Assembly: GCF_007676705.1 (NCBI RefSeq)
Contig: NZ_VEBF01000001.1
Span: forward strand, 1,488,001-1,552,000
Source of the DNA: Paenibacillus xylanexedens
Lineage (GTDB): Bacteria; Bacillota; Bacilli; Paenibacillales; Paenibacillaceae
Length of the DNA stretch: 64,000 nucleotides
Reading direction: 5' to 3'
Positions 1 to 6,714 of this stretch are shown one piece after another (the first letter of the stretch is position 1; every line of letters starts with the position of its first letter). Below the pieces are notes generated by a model that saw nothing but the letters and a program-made list of their open reading frames with translations, was not told the origin of the DNA and ran no database searches. A program made the translations under genes and the position numbers.

Positions 1-78
1 GATTCTTCTTCCCCGCTAATCCCCTTCGGGCGGACCGAGGAGCCACCAGGCTCCGAAGCGTGGATATAATGTTATGTG
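1..78 (-). repeat. attC-like site 1 (cut by window edge)
   Basis: This is the part of a cassette-end palindrome that lies inside the window. It ends on the plus strand with GTTATGTG at 71-78, preceded by GCGTGGATATAAT, which matches the GCGTGAATATTAT arm of the other sites. Its GCGGACCGAGG and GAAGC segments resemble the long site at 4505-4671, so it probably belongs to the longer subtype. The core CACATAAC (minus strand) pairs with the start core of the cassette at 79-795 with one mismatch. Confidence 0.7.
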
Positions 79-117
79 AAGTCCCGGCTTCGAAGCTTAA
101 CATACAAAGATCCATTA

Positions 118-759
118 TCAATAACACTCTTCTAACTTCTTGATTGAATTGGTAATACTATTTACTAGATGCTCTAATATTGAATCAGTCAACTGTTTAA
201 TTCCAATGTAACTTCGTCCATCAATCACTATTTCATCATCCCAATAGTCATATCTATGAACTAATTTATTTCTTATCAATCTTAGAGTATTAAAATTTTC
301 AAGCATGTAAGATATTTCAGCTACATTTAGCCCTTTATTTAAGCACAAACTCCGTAATTTATCATTCAAAGTTTTAATATTTCCTGCAGGTTGATTTAAA
401 TTAATCAAATTATCGATAAGTTTTTCAACTTCTGAATACATAATTATTAGTAATGTCATTTTCTGATATTCTAAATAATTCATCTCTATTCCCAAAATCT
501 CTTCATCAATTGAAATAAATACTTCATGTTCAGTTACATAAATTTTTTGATCTTCAGCAGATTTTAGAATTTCATCAATATTATCTTCAATTTTCTTTCT
601 ATCTCTATGTTTCTGTTCAAGAAAATCATAATAACACTTCATTGAGTAATTATAGAAATCAACCAAATACTTTATTCGATCATAAAACATTAAAAACTCA
701 ATTTGTCTAGAGACAGAATAGATTTGACCTTCATCTTCTAAATCTACAATGCTTATCAT
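118..759 (-). CDS. HEPN-like cassette protein
   Basis: This is a 213-residue, mostly helical, acidic protein and the only gene of the cassette at 79-795. Near residue 165 it carries RNKLVHRY, the R-N-x3-H signature of HEPN domains (as in HepT-type toxins and other small RNases), followed by an acidic patch. I infer a metal-independent RNase or nucleic-acid-binding role; no full family match can be claimed. The start is firm: AAAGGAG lies eight bases before the ATG. No partner nucleotidyltransferase gene is adjacent, which would be expected for a HepT/MntA pair. The AT-rich composition is unlike the chromosomal backbone. Confidence 0.6.
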   Translation of the reverse strand: MISIVDLEDEGQIYSVSRQIEFLMFYDRIKYLVDFYNYSMKCYYDFLEQKHRDRKKIEDNIDEILKSAEDQKIYVTEHEVFISIDEEILGIEMNYLEYQKMTLLIIMYSEVEKLIDNLINLNQPAGNIKTLNDKLRSLCLNKGLNVAEISYMLENFNTLRLIRNKLVHRYDYWDDEIVIDGRSYIGIKQLTDSILEHLVNSITNSIKKLEECY

Positions 760-788
760 TCAATGCTCCTTTCATATTACCGGGATTT

Positions 789-888
789 CCCATAACGTTC
801 CTGTATTCACGACCTCAGCGTATGCTGAGGTGTCCGGCGAATGCCGGACCAAGGGCGTATGTCCGCAGCGTGAATAATATGTTATCGG
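789..888 (-). repeat. attC-like site 2
   Basis: This is a 100-base imperfect palindrome between two cassettes. On the plus strand it runs from CCCATAAC through the conserved arm AACGTTCCTGTATTCACGAC to GCGTGAATAATATGTTATCGG. Between the arms are two perfect hairpins, CCTCAGC/GCTGAGG and GTCCGGC/GCCGGAC. Read on the minus strand, the junction is AACG then TTATGGG, the usual attC recombination point between G and TT. Confidence 0.85.
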
Positions 889-925
889 ATGTCAATATCT
901 TCATTGAATCCGCTCAACAAATTAT

Positions 926-1657
926 CTATAAGTCAATTTTTGGAAATGGATGTTTTTTCAAATAATCCATTAACATTATTAAAACTTTAGAAGCAGTGTA
1001 CCGTCCACCACCGTAACCCAAAAAGCTACCAGTTATTTCACGAATCAATCCTGTTCTTTCTAATCTTTTTAGTAAGAACAGCAATTCATCTTTATCCGTA
1101 ATTTTCAAGGTTTCAGAAACAATCTCTTGAGCTTGAATTTTATTCGCTCGTAGTAATTCGTTGTCTTCTGAGAATGGGTCGTCTTCATAACTTTCATATA
1201 CTTTATAAAATATAGCTATTATTTTAGACTCCATTGGGGAAAGATCGGAAAGTATCTTTAAATATTCTTCGGGTCTGTGATTCTCTTCATTCTCTACTGT
1301 TAAGATATTAGATATAATCATTACATTCATTATTACCTGTTCTCTTACTCTGGAATTCATTGATGATTCAATTGCCGTCCAAATAGCATCATGAAATTCT
1401 TCAGATTGTGCCTCTACATAGTTAATTTTAAACTCTAGTTCTTTTAGACTTTGATACAGGTAATTCACAAATGTTTCTAATCTTTGTTCTCTATATTTAG
1501 TGCCTGGCTTTGCTAAAAAGGCGTCCAGCACTACTCCAAAGTTTGGTATAGTTTGAACCAATGCACGTATAATACCACTCGAAGTATAAAGCTCGGCCAC
1601 TGAGGTTTTATCAGTAATTTCAAATTTATTATGGTCACTTAACTGTTTATCCTTCAT
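926..1657 (-). CDS. Unrecognised cassette protein, helical
   Basis: This 243-residue protein is the single gene of the cassette at 796-1701. I do not recognise the family. The N-terminal third holds a short hydrophobic stretch (IRALVQTIPNFGVVLDAFLA); the rest looks helical, and residues 180-215 (LLFLLKRLERTGLIREI) read like a winged-helix tail. The start follows AAGGAG by eight bases. The stop lies about 40 bases before the attC-like site, as in the other cassettes. An abortive-infection-type protein is possible from context, but nothing in the sequence proves it. Confidence 0.6.
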   Translation of the reverse strand: MKDKQLSDHNKFEITDKTSVAELYTSSGIIRALVQTIPNFGVVLDAFLAKPGTKYREQRLETFVNYLYQSLKELEFKINYVEAQSEEFHDAIWTAIESSMNSRVREQVIMNVMIISNILTVENEENHRPEEYLKILSDLSPMESKIIAIFYKVYESYEDDPFSEDNELLRANKIQAQEIVSETLKITDKDELLFLLKRLERTGLIREITGSFLGYGGGRYTASKVLIMLMDYLKKHPFPKIDL

Positions 1658-1694
1658 TGAATTCTCCTTAAATAAAGTGTTTGTATATTAATTC

Positions 1695-1792
1695 CAGATA
1701 ACGTTCCTGTATTCACGACCCGACACATGTCGGGTGTTCGGCGAATGCCGGACCGAGGACGAATGTCCGATGCGTGAATATTATGTTAGCTG
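1695..1792 (-). repeat. attC-like site 3
   Basis: This 98-base palindrome runs from CAGATAAC (1695-1702) to GTTAGCTG (1785-1792). It keeps the conserved left arm AACGTTCCTGTATTCACGAC and right arm GCGTGAATATTATGTTA. The first internal hairpin is CCCGACA/TGTCGGG, a different sequence from site 2 but fully paired; the second is TTCGGC/GCCGGA. Confidence 0.85.
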
Positions 1793-1812
1793 ATGTTGCT
1801 TGCCTTATTAAA

Positions 1813-2523
1813 TTACTCAAGATTTAAATTATAAATTTCATTATTTAAAAGCCATGATATAGGATAATTCAAATCTAGTTCCTCAAAAAATACTTCTGTA
1901 AGCTTCATGGAAGAATGTATACCCCATTTGATAAACTCGTAACTTAAACATTTATCAGGAAAAAATGGATCAGGCGAATTAGCAAAAGGATTTAAACCAA
2001 ATTTATTTTTCAGTTTCTTTTCTAAAGCCTGCTCAGTTATTTTTTCTGGGAATTCCGATTCAGTTGTAACCCATTCTGGCTCATAGTGAGTAATTGCATT
2101 TCTAACTTGAATTAATAAATATACATCTTGATAAGGGCTAACTCCCTTTTTAAAAAGATTTTTATCAGCTAATGTAAGAGCGATTTGATATTTCTCTAAA
2201 ATACTGTATTTAGCTGACTTTGGTATACCCAGTTCCCACATTGAGTTAATTAATTCTCTCTTCTTCGGTTTCAATCTCTTATTGTTATTATAATTCTCAT
2301 CTTTTATATTGGAGAAAAATTCATTTATTGTAGCTTCTAAATAACCAACTGTACACAATAGCGCGCCTGTAACATAAGATTCATATTGAATTCGAGTAAC
2401 TACATCATTACTATTGTTTTTATTTTTCTCCACTTGTAAAGCATTCCTTGCCAAAAATACTGCAGACTGTATCTGGTTAAAAGAAAAATTCGTTTTTAGC
2501 GTAATTTCATAGTTATCAGTCAT
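1813..2523 (-). CDS. HEPN-like cassette protein (RNAITHYE)
   Basis: This is a 236-residue protein of the cassette at 1702-2566. The start chosen is the ATG at 2523, because AAAGGAG sits eight bases upstream; an ATG 11 codons earlier has no ribosome binding site. Around residue 140 it carries VRNAITHYEPEW, the R-N-x3-H-Y pattern of HEPN proteins, and around residue 55 an YLEATINEF helix typical of these folds. It is unrelated at sequence level to the HEPN-like protein at 118-759. An RNase or RNase-like toxin or defence role is inferred from the motif only. Confidence 0.6.
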   Translation of the reverse strand: MTDNYEITLKTNFSFNQIQSAVFLARNALQVEKNKNNSNDVVTRIQYESYVTGALLCTVGYLEATINEFFSNIKDENYNNNKRLKPKKRELINSMWELGIPKSAKYSILEKYQIALTLADKNLFKKGVSPYQDVYLLIQVRNAITHYEPEWVTTESEFPEKITEQALEKKLKNKFGLNPFANSPDPFFPDKCLSYEFIKWGIHSSMKLTEVFFEELDLNYPISWLLNNEIYNLNLE

Positions 2524-2559
2524 TTTTATCTCCTTTAGTTTAAATGTACTAGGCAATTT

Positions 2560-2657
2560 CTGCTAACGTTCCTGTATTCACGACCCATCGTATGCTGGGT
2601 GTCCGGCAAACGCCGGACCCAGGTCGAATGTCCGCAGCGTGAATATTTTGTTAGCTG
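2560..2657 (-). repeat. attC-like site 4
   Basis: This 98-base palindrome runs from CTGCTAAC (2560-2567) to GTTAGCTG (2650-2657). The conserved arms are intact. Internal hairpins are CCCA/TGGG and GTCCGGC/GCCGGAC. The stop codon of the next gene (2651-2653) is formed by the core TAAC itself. Confidence 0.85.
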
Positions 2658-3730
2658 ATGTCAGATCCTTCTTGATATTGCTTAAATAAGTCCTTTTCGA
2701 TTTCAATGCAATATGCTTTTTCTTGTTCGGTAGTCTTTTCACCATTCTTTATTTTTTTGTACAGTTGGAAAGCTGTTTTAAGTTGTCCTATAAAATATTC
2801 CTTCCCAAAAAAATTAAATATACTATCTGACGAAAATTCACCCATAGATAATATTGAATCAAAGTTATCACTGAAATACTCCATGATTTCTGTAGATGTG
2901 GCCTTTTTTGTCTGAATCCGTTTAAACCTATCCATATCATCGATAAGAGATGTAATCGCCTGCATACTTATTTCTTGCCCATCAAAATTATAGGTACCGT
3001 CCATAGGCACATGCTTTTTCGGTATAGTATATTGAACTTTAGCTAAATTTTCCTTCTCAACATATTTGAATAAATCTGGAGGTGTTATTACACTAGAATT
3101 TAGAAACTGCATTAAAATTAAATAAAACATAATGAGATTATCTCCCATAGAATTTCGAATAATAGCTCTTGTTGTATTAATTGAAGGCAGTAATTCTATC
3201 TTGTCGAAACCTCGTTTATCTACATTTATAATCATCCCTTTATCAAGTACACAAACAACTGAAATTTGATGATTCGGATCTATTTGTAGATTCAAATCGA
3301 CTAAGTTATCCAAAAGTGTTTCTAAGCTTGTATCAGATGTATAAGCAAATACAAATCCTGCTGTTGGCGACACAAATGGAGTTATAGGATGTTTGGGTAA
3401 GCCTCTAACACTTTTAATATTTTCCACGCACTCATTGAGTCGGCTTTTGTTTAAGGATGATTTAATTTCGATTGTAGCAAATACACTTTCAATCGGTATT
3501 ATTTTTGTGCTATCCATATTCATAAGTATAGGACTACTAAAAGCATCATGAATAATAAGGTCTTGTTGTTTGCTCTGCCTACCACTCAAATCTATTATTG
3601 CTCCCCTTGAAAACTCGTATTTAAGAGGGATGTACTTGCGAAAATATGTAGAAAATATTTCTTCTCTACTGCTTCCACGCTCACCTTTATGTTCTATCTG
3701 AGAGGTCACTTCTTCAAAATCTATCATCAT
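2651..3730 (-). CDS. DUF6602-like predicted nuclease (cassette)
   Basis: This protein of about 359 residues resembles the DUF6602 family, judged from the order of its N-terminal motifs: HKGERGSSREE, then YFRKYIPLKYEFSRGAIID, then KQQDLIIHD, then EIKSSL. The spaced D and E-x-K residues fit a PD-(D/E)XK nuclease core within residues 15-110. The remaining C-terminal part is unrecognised. The ATG at 3730 overlaps the stop of a 12-codon leader (ATGA arrangement), which has the only good ribosome binding site. An upstream in-frame ATG at 3826 lies inside the attC-like site and is unlikely. The gene's stop is inside the next attC-like site. Nuclease and defence roles are inference. Confidence 0.65.
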   Translation of the reverse strand: MMIDFEEVTSQIEHKGERGSSREEIFSTYFRKYIPLKYEFSRGAIIDLSGRQSKQQDLIIHDAFSSPILMNMDSTKIIPIESVFATIEIKSSLNKSRLNECVENIKSVRGLPKHPITPFVSPTAGFVFAYTSDTSLETLLDNLVDLNLQIDPNHQISVVCVLDKGMIINVDKRGFDKIELLPSINTTRAIIRNSMGDNLIMFYLILMQFLNSSVITPPDLFKYVEKENLAKVQYTIPKKHVPMDGTYNFDGQEISMQAITSLIDDMDRFKRIQTKKATSTEIMEYFSDNFDSILSMGEFSSDSIFNFFGKEYFIGQLKTAFQLYKKIKNGEKTTEQEKAYCIEIEKDLFKQYQEGSDIS

Positions 3731-3765
3731 TTTTTTGCGGCTGCTTTTAGTGAGTTTATAATCAT
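3727..3765 (-). CDS. Possible 12-codon leader peptide coupled to nuclease
   Basis: An ATG at 3765 lies just after AAGAAGGAG and opens a 12-codon frame (MIINSLKAAAKK) ending in TGA at 3729-3727. That TGA overlaps the ATG of the predicted nuclease by two bases. Translation of the nuclease would then depend on termination of the leader. A run of seven A residues precedes the overlap, so frameshifting at this site is an alternative. Confidence 0.4.
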   Translation of the reverse strand: MIINSLKAAAKK

Positions 3766-3792
3766 ATGACGTCTCCTTCTTTATTCTGATTT

Positions 3793-3890
3793 CAGCTAAC
3801 GTTCCTGTATTCACGACCCGACGCATTTCGGGTGTTCGGCGACTGCCGGGTCAAGGACGTATGTCCGCAGCGTGAATATTATGTTATCTG
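3793..3890 (-). repeat. attC-like site 5
   Basis: This 98-base palindrome runs from CAGCTAAC (3793-3800) to GTTATCTG (3883-3890). The arms match the other sites. Internal hairpins are CCCGA/TCGGG and TTCGGC/GCCGGG. Both flanking cassettes have start and end cores that are perfect reverse complements. Confidence 0.85.
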
Positions 3891-3924
3891 TTGTAGCCGC
3901 TTCTTAGAATGATCATTCATAAAC

Positions 3925-4470
3925 TTAAAACCAGGTCAGCACAGGCTTGGCTGGGTTTTGAACTCCTGTATCAAACTCAATAAACACTCCGAATTCATAT
4001 GCAAGCTTGTTATGTCTTAATTTATCCGTATAACATTCAAGTTTTTTCAGGTCAAAAGCTTTTTCGTGAAGATTGTTATTTGTTGATTTCTTTATTTCCA
4101 CAATCAAATGATTTCTTAAATTCTCTCCTCTTTTATGTACTATAATATCTGGAAAAATTGATAATGCCATATACTCTATATCGTCTTGGATGATATCGGC
4201 AGAGAATTCTCTTTTAATCCTTTTAATTTTTCGATACTCTTTTTCTACGATGTAAATCATCTTTTTGTTTTTATCCTCATCAGCGTTTTTGTTATATTCA
4301 CAGTCAACATCATATTCACTAAACTGTTCTTGAAGGTAGATAGCATATTTATGGACAATTGTTCTTTCATTTAAGTCATTAATCAATAAATATAGATCGC
4401 GTTCAAAAAGTTTTGTAATTGCTTTATCTACCCTCTGCTTCACATCACTTAGTTGAACTTTACTATTCAT
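3925..4470 (-). CDS. PD-(D/E)XK-like nuclease (cassette)
   Basis: This 181-residue protein is the only gene of the cassette at 3800-4511. Residues 110-140 carry FPDIIVHKRGENLRNHLIVE followed by IKKS, a clear PD...E-x-K arrangement of PD-(D/E)XK nucleases. A helical N-terminus (about residues 1-50) precedes it. The start at 4470 follows GGGAG at normal spacing; the earlier in-frame ATGs at 4491 and 4536 lack a good site. It may be a restriction-like or defence nuclease; no methylase partner is present. Confidence 0.65.
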   Translation of the reverse strand: MNSKVQLSDVKQRVDKAITKLFERDLYLLINDLNERTIVHKYAIYLQEQFSEYDVDCEYNKNADEDKNKKMIYIVEKEYRKIKRIKREFSADIIQDDIEYMALSIFPDIIVHKRGENLRNHLIVEIKKSTNNNLHEKAFDLKKLECYTDKLRHNKLAYEFGVFIEFDTGVQNPAKPVLTWF

Positions 4471-4504
4471 TCTATATCTCCCTACCTTCATGTTTAGGCT
4501 ATTA

Positions 4505-4671
4505 CAGATAACGTTCCTGTATTCACGACGTCCCACTGACTTAAGCGACCAACGGGAGCGGCCGCGATGCGGTTAGTCAGTACGGATGTGTCCGATGATT
4601 CTGCTTCCCTGCCGATCACTTCTCGCGGACCGAGGGCCGACAAGCACGAAGCGTGAATATGATGTTATATG
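4505..4671 (-). repeat. attC-like site 6, long variant
   Basis: This is a 167-base site with the same conserved outer arms (CAGATAACGTTCCTGTATTC on the left, GCGTGAATATGATGTTATATG on the right split across core and arm) but a much longer and different interior. The longer middle holds imperfect stems such as GACTTAAGCGACC... and TCTCGCGGACCGAGGGCCG. Length variation in the interior with constant ends is a known feature of attC sites. Confidence 0.8.
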
Positions 4672-4714
4672 ATGTCAGCCCTTCATTGAAACCTCTACAC
4701 ATTAGTCACTTTGA

Positions 4715-5251
4715 TTATTCTTTAGCTTCTATGATAATTTCCCCTTCTCCAGAAGGCACTTCAAAACCCTTGAGGAAAGAAGATAAAATTTCTTCTGTTA
4801 TTGTAAACGCAGCATTTGCATCGAATCGCTGGCTCCGAATGCGAAGTCGTTCACGCAAATCATTAGGATGAACTTTCAAATAAACCAGTTTCCACTCTCC
4901 TCCTCCATCTTCAATTAGCTTCTTATATTCATTTCGTCTATTCCGCTGCCAAAAACTGAAATCAATAACCACATTGCGCTATTCATTCAAAAGATTTACT
5001 AGTTCATTACGCAGCTTTAACTCGGCTTTAATTTTTAGTTGCTCATAGATTTCAACTGGATAATCAATTCCGTAACGGCCATTTGTAGCCCAAATTTCTT
5101 CATCAATAGAGAGACGTACAAAGCCCCTCTGCTCTAATCGTTGAGCAAATGTTGTTTTTCCCGATCCAGCCACACCACACATCATTACTACTGATGGAAC
5201 GGAAACATCTGCTTGATAGATAAAATCGTCTATTTCATGATTATTACGCAC
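4715..5251 (-). pseudogene. P-loop kinase/ATPase interrupted by amber codon
   Basis: This reads as one gene of about 178 codons split by an in-frame TAG at 4981-4979. The first half has a Walker A motif GVAGSGKTT near residue 27 and an SIDEE motif. The second half continues without frame change into RNVVIDFSFWQRNRR and LKVHPNDLRERLRIRSQRF, as in AAA_33/zeta-toxin-like small-molecule or nucleotide kinases. The start is a GTG at 5251, eight bases after AAAGGAG. It is the cassette nearest the recombinase. It is either inactivated or dependent on amber readthrough; the first 90 residues alone would lack the lid and substrate region. Confidence 0.7.
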
Positions 5252-5350
5252 TCAAATTCTCCTTTCATCTTTGAGTCAGGTTAATATTCTCTGGGAGTCC
5301 CCATTATGTCTCTTAATAGAAATTTGTATTTTTCTTATTTGCGCTGATTT

Positions 5351-5358
5351 CACATAAC
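5351..5358 (-). other. Junction core of first cassette (attI side)
   Basis: CACATAAC on the plus strand (GTTATGTG on the minus strand) marks the start of the first cassette. It differs by one base from the reverse complement of the core at that cassette's far end (GTTATATG at 4664-4671). Unlike all other junctions it is not preceded by the conserved GGAACG arm, which is what an attI site would look like. Confidence 0.55.
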
Positions 5359-5372
5359 ATCTAATTTATGTA

Positions 5373-5446
5373 CTTCGTAAATACCATAGATCCTGCATGA
5401 TATCTGAACTACGTATATGATAACCTAAGCAGTGGTATTTGCGAAG
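5373..5446 (-). repeat. Inverted repeat between recombinase and first cassette
   Basis: CTTCGTAAATACCAT (5373-5387) and GTGGTATTTGCGAAG (5432-5446) are inverted copies with 13 of 15 bases paired, separated by 44 bases. It lies just upstream (in the reading direction) of the first cassette junction and downstream of the recombinase. No U-run follows, so a terminator is unlikely. It could be part of the attI site, or a degenerate attC left by an emptied cassette. Confidence 0.45.
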
Positions 5447-5482
5447 AAGAATTTGGTGAAAAAGGGAGATTTATAGAAACAC

Positions 5483-6362
5483 TCAATCTCCAAGATCCAA
5501 ACGATCCAGCGGGCTCTGAATACGCTGGATATTCCTCGTACTCACATGCGTATATCGCTGGGTTGTTCGTGCACTCGTGTGACCAAGCAGCTCCTGAATA
5601 TAGCGCAGGTCTGTTCCGTTTTCAAGTAAATGCGTAGCGAAAGAGTGCCTTAAGGCATGAATACTAACCTTTTTTACAATGCCTGCGCGTTGTCTGGCTT
5701 CTTCAAAAACCTTTTGCACGCTACGCTCGGTCAGATGCCGATCCAAAGATTGTCCCGGAAATAACTAACGATTGGGTCTATACTCAGTAATGTATTCCTG
5801 CACAATTTCCCAAGCAAGATTGGAGAGGAGAGTTCTCCGATCCTTCTGACCTTTTCCCTGCTTTACAATAAGTGTCTGACGCTCAATATCCAGATCGCTG
5901 CATCGAAGACGAACGACTTCGCCTACACGAAGGGCCAGACGAATAAGTGAGAAACAGAATCGTCTTATGCTTGAGGTTGGTTACGGATTTGAGCAATTGA
6001 GCAACTTCTTTTTCAGACATGACTTTAGGTAACTTAGTCTGCTTTTTGGGACGTATATATTGAATTTCAGCAGAATCGCGCTGATCGTCTGATTCACGCT
6101 TGAATGGGAGATCCCTCGCTCAAGCAAATCTAAACAATACATCTGAACGTTGGAAGTAGTCACATTTGTACTTTCAAGATGACAGCTACTCAGAAAACGT
6201 TCGACCTGATTACAATATGCTTTGATCGTTTTGCGGCTGTATCCTCGTAATTTTAATGCCTTCTGTAACGGCTCTTTGCTCCATGGATTGTTTCCCTTGC
6301 AGTAATCCAGTGGAACCTTTTGTTATGGTAATCGCCTCTTTGGTAGTAGCATGTTCATTCAT
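5483..6362 (-). pseudogene. Decayed XerC/D-like tyrosine recombinase next to the array
   Basis: The 880 bases encode, across three frames, a recombinase of about 293 residues. The N-terminal SAM-like part reads KALKLRGYSRKTIKAYCNQV; the catalytic part reads [64 protein letters not shown]. The R, K, H-x-x-R, H and Y residues are all present. Damage: frame changes near 6270 and 6085 (the latter with a small deletion), an extra C near 5932 in GGCCCTTCG, and TAG where PNRWLFPG would be expected (about 5766). The ATG at 6362 follows AAGGAG. The segment between the beta-hairpin and the HxxR box is short, without the extra domain of classical IntI. Confidence 0.8.
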
Positions 6363-6408
6363 AGGAAACTCTCCTTCGATTGGATGGATTATGTTTTTGC
6401 TAAAATTC

Positions 6409-6461
6409 TGAAAAACAAAAAGGAAGGTCATCTGATCCCCTAGGGAATCAGATGACCTTCC
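6409..6461 (-). terminator. Strong rho-independent terminator
   Basis: A 15-base perfect stem, GGAAGGTCATCTGAT (6422-6436) with ATCAGATGACCTTCC (6447-6461), is followed on the minus strand by TTTTTGTTTTTC. It ends transcription coming from the radical SAM gene side and isolates the recombinase. Confidence 0.85.
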
Positions 6462-6502
6462 GATGCTTTCGGAACATATATGCTGTTGTAAAAAGTAGAA
6501 CG

Positions 6503-6695
6503 GAGCGCGGTGCTCATCAAGGGAGGCATCACCCGCGCATAGCCATGATGCCTGCCCAAAAAGTGCCGCGACCGCAAAGCCGTGGCACTTCTTCCTGTTG
6601 CATAATGCCAATCTGCCATGCAAATTGTGTTAGGGTGCTGCATCTCGATGGACGCAGCACCCTATCGGAGATGCACAGCGGGAATATCGCTGTGC
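6503..6695 (-). other. Six adjacent hairpins (possible structured RNA)
   Basis: The non-coding stretch between the radical SAM gene and the terminator at 6409-6461 is an almost continuous series of stems: GAGC/GCTC (6503-6515), GGCATCA/TGATGCC with GGG/CCC outside (6521-6557), AGTGCC/GGCACT (6562-6589), TTGCAT/ATGCAA (6598-6623), AGGGTGCTGC/GCAGCACCCT (6632-6663) and GCACAGCG/CGCTGTGC (6673-6695). On the minus strand the AGTGCC stem is followed by five T residues and could itself terminate. It matches no RNA family I recognise. Confidence 0.5.
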
Positions 6696-6714
6696 TCCCC
6701 CAATGCCGCTGCAC

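Noticed and set aside
2651..3826. Longer N-terminus of the predicted nuclease from ATG 3826
   Set aside because: The first 20 or so codons would be translated from the attC-like site, there is no ribosome binding site, and family homology begins at the ATG at 3730.
1..5358. CRISPR array as explanation of the regular repeats
   Set aside because: Spacing is 700-1230 bases, each interval holds a gene, and the repeats are long imperfect palindromes. No cas genes are present.
6210..6643. Open frames over the recombinase 5' end and hairpin region
   Set aside because: They cross the terminator and hairpins and join unrelated sequence; only the stretch after ATG 6362 has a ribosome binding site and recombinase homology.
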